Below, piece by piece: positions 25,613 through 34,316 of a stretch of 39,983 bases of DNA (the first letter of the stretch is position 1; every line of letters starts with the position of its first letter). The translations under genes were made by a program, and so were the position numbers. The notes below the pieces were generated by a model, which worked only from the letters and a program-made list of their open reading frames with translations, was not told where the DNA came from and ran no database searches. Source of the stretch: Balneolaceae bacterium (GTDB lineage Bacteria > Bacteroidota > Rhodothermia > Balneolales > Balneolaceae); NCBI GenBank assembly GCA_007131725.1, contig SLPZ01000155.1:1-39983 (forward strand), written 5' to 3'.

Positions 25613-28408
25613 CTAACCCGTACTCTGCATTGCCGCAGAAACTCCGTTGATGCTTAAAAACAGAGCCTGTTTAAGTTCGGCTATCTCCTCTTCGTTTTCT
25701 GCTTCATCCCATCTGTTCAGCAGTTCAACCTGCATCAGGTTCAGCGGGTAAGTAAAGATATTTCTGACTTTAATTGAATTCTGAATCACTTTTCTGAAAT
25801 CCAGGATCTCCTCCTGATCGGTAATTTGCAGAATAATTTCTCTTGTTCTATTAAAATCATCCATAATTTGCTCGTGCAGCCTGTTTGAACCGCGCCGGGT
25901 ATACATCTCGGTAGTCAGCAAGTGGGTTCGTGCCATTTCTCGCTGGGCATTATCCAGAACAGTACCGAAAAAGCTCCACTCATTGTACCATTTCTTCAGG
26001 GTTTCTACGATTTCAGGATTTTCATTAATTATCTGCTTAAAAGCGTCGCCGAGACCAAACCAGCCGGGAACATTATATCGAACCTGAGTCCAGGCGAAAA
26101 CCCAGGGAATGGCTCTCAAATTTTTAAACTCCAGCCCCTGATCGCCGCCGCGGGAAACCGGCCGGGATGCAATCGGCAAATTCCCAATATGCTCAACCGG
26201 AGTGATTGTTTTGAACCAGGCCCAAAAATCATCATCTTCGATCAGATTTCTGTACGTATTCATGGAAATTTCCGCAATCCGGTCCATAACCTTCTCGGTT
26301 TCATCACCTTCAATGATCGGTTTTTCCCCCTCACCGGCCGTTACGCGTACCACAGCATTTACAATCTGTTCAAGATGCCTTCGTGTAATTTCCGGCAGTG
26401 AATAACGGAAGGAAATAATTTCTCCCTGCTCGGTAAATCTTATTCTTCCGTTGTTACTGATGGACGGCAGGGCCAGAATAGCACGGTTCGATCGTCCTCC
26501 GCCGCGCCCAACAGAGCCACCGCGCCCGTGAAACAACCTGAAATCTACGTTGTTTTTGCTCAAAACGTTGCCAAGCTCAATCTGTGCTTTTTGAAGCGCC
26601 CAGTTTGCCATCCAGTATCCGCCGTCTTTATTGCTGTCGGAGTATCCCAGCATAATTTCCTGGAAATTTTTTCGTGCCCTAAGCTGTTTGCTGTATACCG
26701 GGTTTGAAAGAATATCTTTCATCTGGTCGGCGCCCATATCAAGGTCTTCAATCGTTTCAAACAGGGGTACTATATCAATCTTGCTTCCTACTTCACCGTT
26801 TTTCACCCACCATAAACCGGTTTCCTTGGCAAGCAAAATCACTTCAAGCATATCACTCACGCCGTGCGTCATACTGATGATATAGCTTCCGAAGGCATTC
26901 TCATCCAGTTCCAGAATAGTATCAATCAACCGAAATACATCGAGCAGTTCCACGGTCGATTTCTCCAGCTTCGCCTTAATCGGTGCAAGCGGCCTCGGAT
27001 TGTGGAGCTCCTGCATTAAAAGTTCCACTTTTTCTTGTTCACTGAGTGCCGAGTAATTTTCATGGACATTGGCAACAGAAAGCAGCTCCTTCACCGCTTT
27101 TTCATGCACACCACTGTGCTGGCGTATATCGAGCGCCGCCAGATGAAATCCAAACGTATGTGCCTTAATGTTGAGATCATTAAACTCACCAAAACGGGCA
27201 ACATCCTCCAATCCGCTTTGAATTAGTGATTTTTTTATGAGGTCAAGATCGTTGATAAAATCTTTCGTACGATAACTTTGCGATGATTCAAGAATATCCT
27301 GTTTAGTACCACTCAGATCGGCCAGCATCTTTCGCATCCGGTGCATGATGTGTGTCAGTTTTCTGCGATATGGCTCATTTTTATAGTGGCGTTTATACTG
27401 TTGACTCAGTGGCACTTCCTGCTCATCTTTTTTCAATGATTTCTGTAATTCCTCTGAACAGGGTACCAGGTTTTGAGAAATGGAGAGATATCTTCTGATT
27501 ATTTCGAGCTCGTTCAGGTATAATTTCAGCGCTGCTTTTCGGTGTTCAACCAGTGTGTTCCAGGTTACATCTCTGGTTACGTTGGGGTTTCCGTCTCTAT
27601 CGCCGCCAATCCACGACCGGTAGCGCATAATGATTGGCAAATCTGGTGTTTTGTTATATTGCAGGGTAAATGCTGTTCGCACTTCATCATATAATCGGGG
27701 AATGGTGTTCCAGATGGAATTTGTAAAATAGAACAAGCCGTTTTCAACTTCGTCTTCCACGGTAAGGCGTTCATGGCGCACTTCATCGGTTGAAATCAGA
27801 AGGGCAATTTCGTTGAAGATCTGTTTAAGCCGGGCTTCCCGTTCATTCAGAGTCATATCCTGCTTATCTATTTCCCCGATCATGGCGGTTATAGATTCCT
27901 GCTTTTGAAGAATACTGCGGCGCCGGGCTTCTGTTGGATGGGCTGTAATTGTAGGCTGAATATCCAATTTTTTGAACACATCAAGCGCGTCCTGATAACT
28001 GAAATTCTTTTTTTTGAAAAACTTCAGTGCATCGGCAATACTTTCCGGCCTCGGGTTATCCAAGTCAATATTTTTTGCCCGTTCGCGATTAATACGGATA
28101 ATTTCATGCTGCTCAAGCGAATTCACAAGATGGAAAAAAATGGTAGTAAGGCGCAGTAAATTTTTGATCTGGTCAACATCCATTGACCGAATTTTTTCCA
28201 TCAATTCCTCATTTGCATTCCCGGATGAATCCTGAAATGCTTCAGCCGACATCTGAGGCAGCCCGGCGGCAAGATCCTGCAATGTCAAAAAATCTCTGTT
28301 TTCAAGATAATCTTCTAAAAAACCGGTGAGTGAAATCAGGTTTTTCGTCAGCGGTGCGCTGATGTTGGCATTGGTTGCAAAATGCTGAATGGTTTCTTTC
28401 CAGGTCAT
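25613..28408 (-). CDS. ppc: Phosphoenolpyruvate carboxylase
   Basis: This 931-residue cytoplasmic enzyme carboxylates PEP with bicarbonate to oxaloacetate, refilling the citric acid cycle. The catalytic histidine region TAHPTEARRRS is near residue 156, the PEP/bicarbonate-site lysine motif GYSDSNKDGGY near 585, and the glycine-rich loop FHGRGGSVGRGGG near 615. The C-terminal part has RAIPWVFAWTQVRYNVPGW. The protein ends NGVSAAMQSTG, matching the conserved glycine carboxyl end of the family. The length is within the bacterial range. No ribosome-binding site is visible at the ATG. It is a single-gene unit sharing its terminator with the sugar permease. Confidence 0.95.
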   Translation of the reverse strand: MTWKETIQHFATNANISAPLTKNLISLTGFLEDYLENRDFLTLQDLAAGLPQMSAEAFQDSSGNANEELMEKIRSMDVDQIKNLLRLTTIFFHLVNSLEQHEIIRINRERAKNIDLDNPRPESIADALKFFKKKNFSYQDALDVFKKLDIQPTITAHPTEARRRSILQKQESITAMIGEIDKQDMTLNEREARLKQIFNEIALLISTDEVRHERLTVEDEVENGLFYFTNSIWNTIPRLYDEVRTAFTLQYNKTPDLPIIMRYRSWIGGDRDGNPNVTRDVTWNTLVEHRKAALKLYLNELEIIRRYLSISQNLVPCSEELQKSLKKDEQEVPLSQQYKRHYKNEPYRRKLTHIMHRMRKMLADLSGTKQDILESSQSYRTKDFINDLDLIKKSLIQSGLEDVARFGEFNDLNIKAHTFGFHLAALDIRQHSGVHEKAVKELLSVANVHENYSALSEQEKVELLMQELHNPRPLAPIKAKLEKSTVELLDVFRLIDTILELDENAFGSYIISMTHGVSDMLEVILLAKETGLWWVKNGEVGSKIDIVPLFETIEDLDMGADQMKDILSNPVYSKQLRARKNFQEIMLGYSDSNKDGGYWMANWALQKAQIELGNVLSKNNVDFRLFHGRGGSVGRGGGRSNRAILALPSISNNGRIRFTEQGEIISFRYSLPEITRRHLEQIVNAVVRVTAGEGEKPIIEGDETEKVMDRIAEISMNTYRNLIEDDDFWAWFKTITPVEHIGNLPIASRPVSRGGDQGLEFKNLRAIPWVFAWTQVRYNVPGWFGLGDAFKQIINENPEIVETLKKWYNEWSFFGTVLDNAQREMARTHLLTTEMYTRRGSNRLHEQIMDDFNRTREIILQITDQEEILDFRKVIQNSIKVRNIFTYPLNLMQVELLNRWDEAENEEEIAELKQALFLSINGVSAAMQSTG

Positions 28409-28638
28409 AAATAAATAATACTGTTTTTTTTAAAGCCATAGATAGCCATATCTCACATCAATTTCATCATACAAATAGCACCGATCTGATAGGAAGCGCT
28501 TTTAATTTCACAATTCATTCATATTGAGGGTAAAAGCGTATGCATTCCGGTTTGATTTTTAATTCATGAGATTTACCAAACCCTTTTCGGCATATCCCGT
28601 CTAAAATTACAGAAGCAACCAAAAACCTACATAACATA

Positions 28639-29391
28639 ATGGTGAACAATATGAAAACCATCATCACATTTATTATCCTCTTTTTCTGGACTTCACTTTC
28701 TTCTGTGGAAGCACAATTTATGCAAAACAGGGGAATGAACGCGCCAGGAATACATCAAATAATTATACAACATGGCGAGGATCTTAACCTTTCAGACGAA
28801 CAAATAGTACAGCTTATTGAGCTTCAGTATGAACAGCGGGCTGAAGCGAGAACAACGCGAAGAGATGCACGGGTACGCGGAGATATGCGGAGTCAGCGGC
28901 GTGGCACTCCTCATACAAGAGCGTACAGAGCACCACGCGCTGATACCAGAGCAAGTACAGTATGGTATCGCGAACGATATTCAGAACAGATTGAAAAGAT
29001 TTTTGACATTTTAAGCGAAGAACAAATTTCCGAATTACAGTCAATCAGGTTAGATTATGTGGAACGGCAGCATGAATACAGTACACTGCGAAATCAGATA
29101 TTTGTAGAAAAAGCTGAGATTGACAGTGAAAAAGCCGGTGATGTTCTTGAATTGCTGAATCAAATCAGCGAACAGCGCAAACAGATGCAGACAGAACGCA
29201 TTGAAAATCCCGGAGAATGGGATGAAGATGCCATGAGAAACCATTTTGCTGAAATTCGTTCAGTACAAAATAATCTTAGAAATCTGCTGACCATTGCCGA
29301 GTATGAATCACTGATGTCTACCGGTGTGATAGGACGTCAGGGTCATCGAGGCAACATGGCTTCCGGAAGAACTTTCATGCGCCGCCGTTAA
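28639..29391 (+). CDS. Exported Spy/CpxP-like protein upstream of an ECF sigma factor
   Basis: This 250-residue protein has a signal peptide (hydrophobic residues about 7-24, ending VEAQ) and a helical, strongly charged mature part. Two LTxxQ-like segments are visible: LNLSDEQIVQLIELQYEQR (near 53) and ILSEEQISELQSIRLDYVERQ (near 125), as in periplasmic Spy, CpxP and CnrX-type proteins that chaperone proteins or sense metals. An Arg-rich linker (about 72-112) separates them. The ATG at 28651 (four codons later, preceded by GGTGA) is an equally likely start. The gene is 28 bp before the sigma factor gene and probably co-transcribed with it. The family link rests on motifs and composition only. 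Confidence 0.6.
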   Translation: MVNNMKTIITFIILFFWTSLSSVEAQFMQNRGMNAPGIHQIIIQHGEDLNLSDEQIVQLIELQYEQRAEARTTRRDARVRGDMRSQRRGTPHTRAYRAPRADTRASTVWYRERYSEQIEKIFDILSEEQISELQSIRLDYVERQHEYSTLRNQIFVEKAEIDSEKAGDVLELLNQISEQRKQMQTERIENPGEWDEDAMRNHFAEIRSVQNNLRNLLTIAEYESLMSTGVIGRQGHRGNMASGRTFMRRR

Positions 29392-29419
29392 TACATTTGT
29401 GTAACACGATGGAGAAGCT

Positions 29420-29941
29420 ATGGATCAACATAAAAAAGAGGAGTTCAAAAGAAGCATCGGCGAACTCTATCCGCGGCTCCATCGTGCAATGAGCGCATAT
29501 CTTGCAGGAAGTTCGGTTGAATCAGAAGACATTTTGCAGGAAACTTTTTTAAAGGCGTACCGAAACATTAACACATTTAAAAATCAGTCATCACTTTACA
29601 CCTGGCTTTATTCCATAGCCCGAAACCTTGCAATTGATGAATTCAGAAAACGAAAACACGAAAAATTGCGAAGCGCAACCCCGGTTGATGAGTTTGACAT
29701 TGCATACGAAACCGACTCAACTGAAGACAAACGTGAAGAAATACAGCTATTGCGAAAAGCTATTGCCGAATTGCCCGAACTGCTTCGGTCGATTGTGGTG
29801 ATGAAAACGATTGATGGTATGACGTATCCTGAAATATCAGAAATTACCGGAGTGAACGAACAAACACTGAAAAACAGAATGTTCAGAGCCAGAAAAGAAC
29901 TGGCAGACTCATTAAAACGAATGGGAGTAAATGAACCATGA
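29420..29941 (+). CDS. ECF-type RNA polymerase sigma factor
   Basis: This 173-residue sigma-70 family member has only the two essential domains. Region 2 (about residues 15-80) contains SEDILQETFLKAYRNINTFKNQSSLYTWLYSIARNLAIDEFRKRK, which binds core polymerase and the -10 DNA. Region 4 (about 112-168) contains LPELLRSIVVMKTIDGMTYPEISEITGVNEQTLKNRMFRARKELAD, with the -35-binding helix-turn-helix. A GGAG ribosome-binding site precedes the ATG. Its stop overlaps the start of the next gene, a likely anti-sigma factor (ATGA), so their synthesis is coupled. The sigma factor probably drives its own operon and a set of envelope genes. Confidence 0.92.
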   Translation: MDQHKKEEFKRSIGELYPRLHRAMSAYLAGSSVESEDILQETFLKAYRNINTFKNQSSLYTWLYSIARNLAIDEFRKRKHEKLRSATPVDEFDIAYETDSTEDKREEIQLLRKAIAELPELLRSIVVMKTIDGMTYPEISEITGVNEQTLKNRMFRARKELADSLKRMGVNEP

Positions 29942-30396
29942 AACCATACAACCAAAAGACACCAGAAGAACTGGAAATTAAAATTAATGATGCAGCCGAC
30001 GGGCTTCTGAGTAATAAAGAACTCAAGGATCTTGAAAAATCGCTGGGAGCACATCCTGCCCTGCTGCAGGATTACCGGAGCATCATGAATCTTCCGGATA
30101 TAGGCGGAATTTATGGCAGTTCGGAATTATACAGCAACCCGAAACAAGTTTACAACATTCTGCAGATGCTGGACAAAGAAGACGAGAAAACTTCTTTTTA
30201 TGATACTACTGTGGTCTGGTTCAAAAAATATGCTGTAGCCGCGTCACTCCTGATCCTTGCCCTTACTTCTCTCTTTTACGTAACACAGCCGGAATTGCTG
30301 AACGGTGAACTCACATTTGAAGAGTTTTACTATCCGTATGAAGAACTGGAAACTGAAGATTACGCAACGTATTTGGATGAATGGTTTGAACAATAA
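29938..30396 (+). CDS. Probable membrane-bound anti-sigma factor
   Basis: This 152-residue protein has no strong family signature that I can name. The N-terminal 90 residues are helical and cytoplasmic by topology, with a segment INDAADGLLSNKELKDLEKSLGAHPALLQDYRS that resembles the sigma-binding part of zinc-free anti-sigma factors. One transmembrane helix follows (about residues 101-117, AVAASLLILALTSLFYV). The last 35 residues are outside the membrane and very acidic (FEEFYYPYEELETEDYATYLDEW). Overlap with the sigma factor gene (ATGA) and the single helix support an anti-sigma role, which is inference. It may hold the sigma factor until the periplasmic tail is sensed or cleaved. Confidence 0.7.
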   Translation: MKPYNQKTPEELEIKINDAADGLLSNKELKDLEKSLGAHPALLQDYRSIMNLPDIGGIYGSSELYSNPKQVYNILQMLDKEDEKTSFYDTTVVWFKKYAVAASLLILALTSLFYVTQPELLNGELTFEEFYYPYEELETEDYATYLDEWFEQ

Positions 30397-30410
30397 TAAC
30401 GGACTTTTAT

Positions 30411-30878
30411 ATGAACACTAAAACCAAAGTACTGCTGGCATTTATTTTTATCTTTTTGGCGGGATTTGCTTCCGGATATGTTTTTAACCGGGCTTTTTCG
30501 GTGAACGAAACTACTGTTACTGAAGAACGGGATGAACGAAGTGAACGCTGGGAACGAAATGGCGACAGAGATAGGGAGGAAAGACGGCAAAGAGCCCGTG
30601 CCTGGTTCACCGATTATCTGGATCTTACTGAAGGCCAAAAAGACGATTTTTTTGAAAGAATGAGTGAATATCGCAGTGATATTCATGAATTGATTAAAGA
30701 GCAGCGCTCAATAGAACACGATTTAATTATTGAACACTACGCAGAATTTCGCGATGAAATTTCATCGATACTGGACAACCAACAGCTCGAAAAACTGGAC
30801 AGCCGTTTTCATCCCGATTCCGTACAGCACGATACCAGAAGGCCACAAAGAGAGCAGCAACGGCGCGGTCGAAATTAA
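30411..30878 (+). CDS. Membrane-anchored Spy/CnrX-like periplasmic sensor protein
   Basis: This 155-residue protein has one N-terminal hydrophobic helix (about residues 7-25, VLLAFIFIFLAGFASGYVF). No cleavage site is obvious, so it is probably membrane-anchored with the rest in the periplasm. A Glu/Arg-rich linker is followed by ARAWFTDYLDLTEGQKDDFFERMSEYRSDIHELI and SSILDNQQLEKLDSRFHPD, matching the two LTxxQ-type helices of Spy/CnrX proteins. CnrX is a membrane-anchored metal sensor that acts on an anti-sigma factor. It is the fourth gene of the sigma-factor locus, 14 bp after the anti-sigma gene. His and Met residues that could bind metal are few, so a general stress sensor is also possible. 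Confidence 0.65.
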   Translation: MNTKTKVLLAFIFIFLAGFASGYVFNRAFSVNETTVTEERDERSERWERNGDRDREERRQRARAWFTDYLDLTEGQKDDFFERMSEYRSDIHELIKEQRSIEHDLIIEHYAEFRDEISSILDNQQLEKLDSRFHPDSVQHDTRRPQREQQRRGRN

Positions 30879-30903
30879 CGTTAGTTTGATATAAAATCAT
30901 AGG

Positions 30904-31107
30904 AATCGTGAGCTTGAGCGCCCCGTAGTAGGGATCACTATGTGGCAGTTCTGACCGCTTTTTGGTCGGAACGAAGTCGAAAACTCTATATTTCGACTTC
31001 ATCCCGCCTGTCTCGATTGTTTGCATCGGGGACTGAAATGCGATGGGATTGCGCTCAATATGACGTATATAAACACTCATTGTCATTCTTATCTCGAACT
31101 CACGAAT
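30904..31107. repeat. 204-bp intergenic element with imperfect terminal inverted repeats
   Basis: AATCGTGAGCTTGAG (30904-30918) and CTCGAACTCACGAAT (31093-31107) are inverted repeats with 12 of 15 matches. Inside are GACC/GGTC around a T run (30952-30966) and a perfect 10-bp hairpin, GAAGTCGAAA with TTTCGACTTC (30973-30982 and 30991-31000). The element fills the convergent gap between the sigma-factor locus and the uptake operon, and no gene is supported in it. Confidence 0.55.
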
Positions 31108-31128
31108 CGATTTGGCTGGTTATTATAC

Positions 31129-32238
31129 CTATGTATGAATTCCGTGGCCATCCAGTACAAGAAAACCGTTACCCGAACAGGGCAGGCATTCGGCTTTTCC
31201 TTCCGTTTTTATCACTCTTGAGGCCATCACGCTTTCTCCGCAGCGGCTGCATATTTCATCTTCGTGAGAAGGTGCATAATCCGGCACATCAATATCTACC
31301 CACATGGTATCGAACAGCCTGTCGAAATCCAGTTTGAGGGTTCCGAATGACCGTTCAACCCCGCTTCTGCGGTAGGCAGCCACCACTTCAGGATCCCGGT
31401 TTTTTCGGCCCACCACTTCTTCGTAGTAGTTGTCAAACTCAGGAAATGACTCCCGGATGTATGCCTGAGAATCCGGCCGTGAAATAATCCTGTACCCTTT
31501 TCCATCCCGTTTTGTAAGCGTAACGGCCGTTTTACCCACATCATAAAAAATAAGGCTGTTATTGCCAAACGAGCAGCCGGTGACAAGCTGAACCCCATCT
31601 GCAAGGCAATTGTTGGTTTCCACAATAGCAAGAAGATCCTCAAGTCCGTCTGATTCGGCATCCAGTACCTGCATTCCGTGAGTTGTGGCCATCACTCCCA
31701 TAGCCAGGCCGGGACAGAAATGCCCGTGCATTTTCCCCGCCTCAATAAGCAGCTTTCCTGTGTCGCCTGCCATTATCTGCTTTCGGATGGTTACCCGGGG
31801 GTTATTTTTCATTACCGTGGCATGATATTTCTCCATTTCCAGATCTTCGAAGAAAGAGGTGTCGCAAGCTTTGATGTCCAGAACCGGGGTACCGTCAACG
31901 GCGTCCAGGCCGGTTACTTTCAGCCGGTTGCCATTTCTCTCGATTACTTTTACCGTGGTAACACCTATCAGATTTGGCCTCAGGGGTGAGCGCGACGCAA
32001 AAACACCTTTCTTCTCTCCGCTGCGGGTGGTTACCATCCAGTCACCGGCCGCAGAGGTAATTTGTGAGAGATGAAAATTGAAGAGGATATCAAGATAATC
32101 GTACGATTCTGTCAGATGCAGGCCGGAAGTATAATCCTCGTACACTTCCACCACGCTTTCCGAATGTTTCAACGTTCGTACATCATCCGGATGTTTAATT
32201 TTGTTCCTGACAACACCTACGGGTTTTAGCTGGTACAT
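31129..32238 (-). CDS. Fusion protein: TrmO-like, FmdE-like and zinc-ribbon domains
   Basis: This 369-residue protein combines three domains. Residues 1-125 match TrmO/TsaA (tRNA N6-threonylcarbamoyladenosine N6-methyltransferase fold), with YQLKPVGVVRN, RSPLRPNLIG (83-92) and DGTPVLDIK (115-123). Residues 150-300 match FmdE, with HGHFCPGLAMGV (171-182), C211 in NNCLADGVQ and C222 in TGCSFGNNSL, a probable metal site. The end (330-354) is a CxxC...CxxC zinc ribbon (C330, C333, C351, C354). FmdE is named for tungsten/molybdenum formylmethanofuran dehydrogenase operons, but its function is not settled. I chose the ATG at 32238; a TTG lies two codons earlier. It is the last gene of the uptake operon, 11 bp after the ABC ATPase gene, and may handle the imported metal or cofactor. 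Confidence 0.85.
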   Translation of the reverse strand: MYQLKPVGVVRNKIKHPDDVRTLKHSESVVEVYEDYTSGLHLTESYDYLDILFNFHLSQITSAAGDWMVTTRSGEKKGVFASRSPLRPNLIGVTTVKVIERNGNRLKVTGLDAVDGTPVLDIKACDTSFFEDLEMEKYHATVMKNNPRVTIRKQIMAGDTGKLLIEAGKMHGHFCPGLAMGVMATTHGMQVLDAESDGLEDLLAIVETNNCLADGVQLVTGCSFGNNSLIFYDVGKTAVTLTKRDGKGYRIISRPDSQAYIRESFPEFDNYYEEVVGRKNRDPEVVAAYRRSGVERSFGTLKLDFDRLFDTMWVDIDVPDYAPSHEDEICSRCGESVMASRVIKTEGKAECLPCSGNGFLVLDGHGIHT

Positions 32239-32249
32239 AATCAAATAAA

Positions 32250-33017
32250 TTAGATTGATTGGGTTCGGTCCGGCACTATATAGACGGTTCCGTTTTTATG
32301 TATTGTTTCGACATTCACATCGTATAGCTTCTCCACATTATCTGCGGTAAAAATTTCGTTTCCGCCGCTGGCAAACAGCCTTCCCTCTTTCATCATCATC
32401 ACCTTTTTGCTGTACATGGCAGCCAGGTTGATGTCGTGCATCGCCATAATTACGGTGATACCCTGCCGGGTAAGACTGCCAAGCAGTTTGAGGACATCCA
32501 CCTGGTGTTTTAAATCGAGATTGGCTGTGGGTTCATCCAGCAGCAGAACTTCGGGCTGCTGCGCAAGTGCCCGCGCGATAAAAACCCGTTGCTGCTGGCC
32601 GCCGCTGAGTTTGGTTACATCTTTCATGGCCACAGGTGCCAGGTTCAATTTTTCTAAAATTCCGGCTGTTATTTCCAGATCTTGTTTTGTGGGTTTCCAG
32701 CGGATGTACGGTTTTCGTCCGATAAGAACGGCATCGAATACGTTCATCGGCACTGCCTTCTGCTCAGTCTGCGGCACATATGCCATTTTTTGGGACAGGC
32801 GGTTTGTGCCGTACGATTTTAGATTTTTACCATCGAGCAGAACTTCTCCTTTTTGAATTCTCAGAATTCCGTTGATGCATTTGATGAGAGTACTCTTTCC
32901 TGATCCGTTGGGGCCGACGAGAGCCACAAACTCTCCCGGATCAATCACCCCGGTTATATTTCTCAGAACAGGATTCTTATCGTAAGCAAATTCGATATTT
33001 CGAAGTTCAATTTTCAT
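32250..33017 (-). CDS. ABC transporter ATPase (FecE/BtuD type)
   Basis: This 255-residue cytoplasmic ATPase powers import through the FecCD-type permease encoded at 33108. Walker A is GPNGSGKSTLIK (about residues 36-47), the Q-loop is in AYVPQTEQ, the signature is LSGGQQQRVFIARAL and Walker B is VLLLDEPTANLD followed by the H-loop in MAMHD. Sequence and context place it with ATPases for iron-siderophore, haem and cobalamin import. The stop codon is 11 bp before the TrmO/FmdE fusion gene. The 90-bp gap before it holds no gene. Confidence 0.92.
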   Translation of the reverse strand: MKIELRNIEFAYDKNPVLRNITGVIDPGEFVALVGPNGSGKSTLIKCINGILRIQKGEVLLDGKNLKSYGTNRLSQKMAYVPQTEQKAVPMNVFDAVLIGRKPYIRWKPTKQDLEITAGILEKLNLAPVAMKDVTKLSGGQQQRVFIARALAQQPEVLLLDEPTANLDLKHQVDVLKLLGSLTRQGITVIMAMHDINLAAMYSKKVMMMKEGRLFASGGNEIFTADNVEKLYDVNVETIHKNGTVYIVPDRTQSI

Positions 33018-33107
33018 TAAGTACTCGTCTCATCTTATCATATTCTTTGAATATAGCTGATGAATCATCCGATTGCATTAGGGGAAAAGAGGGTTTGATA
33101 GATTTTA

Positions 33108-34169
33108 TCAGGACCAATAACCGCGCCCCATTCCCTTTAGAAGCAAGAACAGAAACAGGGGCGCCCCGATGAATGATGTCAGTATGCCAACCGGAAGAAT
33201 GACCGGTGAAAAGAGGGTTCTCGCCACCGTATCCGACAGCAGCAAAAATACTGCCCCGAAGAGTGCGGAAGCAGGAATTAAAAATGAATCGTCTCCGCCA
33301 ATGAACCGGCGGACAATGTGCGGCACCACCAATCCCACAAAGGCAATGATGCCATAAAAACTTACCACCACCGCCGTGGCAAGTGATGCAGCCAGCATTC
33401 CGGTCAGGCGAACCCGAAAGGCATTTACACCCAAACTCCGGGCAAATTCATCACCCGACTGAAGGGCTTTATAACTCCAGGCCTTCAATGAAAAATAGAT
33501 CAGAAGCGGGAAAAGAATGACCGATAAAATCAATACATCGTTCCAGGCGGCACGTCCAAGGTCACCAAACATCCAGAAAACGATTGCTGCAAGTTCCACA
33601 TCGGTTGCCACGTATTGCAGCGCCGATACACCTGCTCCAAAGAGTGACCCAATCGCAATTCCGGCAAGGATCATCACCTCGGGTGTGGCTCCCCGGTAAC
33701 GGGCAATGGCCAGGATGAACCCTGTACTAACCATGCTCCATGCAAATGCCGAAAACATCACAATATACTGCTCATTAAGCCAGGGCATGAATGCAATTCC
33801 TGCCGAACCAAAAAATACAATCGCAAAAGAGGCTCCGAATGCCGCCGCGCCGGAAATTCCCAGTGTAAACGGTGAGGCCAGTGGATTTCGCAACAAACTC
33901 TGCATAACGGCTCCGGATGCCGAAAGTGCAAGTCCGGCCAGCAACGCAGCAAGTACGCGAGGCAGGCGAATATTCAGAATAATTTGTTCCGAGACCGGAT
34001 CTCCCCTGCCGGTAAATACGCGGATGATATCACCGGGTGAAATACCTGCCGCCCCGACAACCATCGCATACATTCCTACAAACACGATACCCAGCAAAAC
34101 CAGCAGAATGAACAAAATCCTACGGCGTGTATAGCGGGTGTAGTCCTGAAGAAGATCTGAGGTATTCAT
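33108..34169 (-). CDS. FecCD-family ABC transporter permease
   Basis: This 353-residue membrane protein has about ten hydrophobic helices, as in BtuC and FhuB halves. The FecCD signatures include PRVLAALLAGLALSASGAVMQSLLRNPLASPFTLGISGAAAFGA near residues 69-112 and GIIAFVGLVVPHIVRRFIGGDD near 273, the loop that couples to the ATPase. It would form a homodimer that takes cargo from the lipoprotein encoded at 34317. FecCD permeases carry iron-siderophores, haem, cobalamin or related complexes; the cargo here is not known. Confidence 0.93.
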   Translation of the reverse strand: MNTSDLLQDYTRYTRRRILFILLVLLGIVFVGMYAMVVGAAGISPGDIIRVFTGRGDPVSEQIILNIRLPRVLAALLAGLALSASGAVMQSLLRNPLASPFTLGISGAAAFGASFAIVFFGSAGIAFMPWLNEQYIVMFSAFAWSMVSTGFILAIARYRGATPEVMILAGIAIGSLFGAGVSALQYVATDVELAAIVFWMFGDLGRAAWNDVLILSVILFPLLIYFSLKAWSYKALQSGDEFARSLGVNAFRVRLTGMLAASLATAVVVSFYGIIAFVGLVVPHIVRRFIGGDDSFLIPASALFGAVFLLLSDTVARTLFSPVILPVGILTSFIGAPLFLFLLLKGMGRGYWS

Positions 34170-34210
34170 ATTTACTCTGCTGATATGTCAATCATAGAAT
34201 GGGCGGTTGG

Positions 34211-34303
34211 GAAAGACTTCCGAAGTCTTTCTGGTTTTAATAAAACATTGTTTCATTTTAACTATCAAACTTTTTGTAGTGTCGATGAAGACTTCGGAAG
34301 TCT
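34211..34303. repeat. Paired palindromes inside the uptake operon
   Basis: AGACTTCCGAAGTCT (34214-34228, the core of a longer 21-bp palindrome spanning 34211-34231) and its exact reverse complement AGACTTCGGAAGTCT (34289-34303) flank an A/T-rich 60-bp spacer. It lies in the 147-bp gap between the binding-protein gene and the permease gene. This is the same layout as the 173-bp element at 21692-21864. A hairpin here could protect the upstream mRNA from 3' decay or reduce downstream translation. Confidence 0.65.
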
Positions 34304-34316
34304 CATACCTTACATA

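Noticed and set aside
31021-31337. Plus-strand open frames overlapping the end of the TrmO-FmdE gene
   Set aside because: Antisense shadows of a well-supported gene and of the palindromic element.
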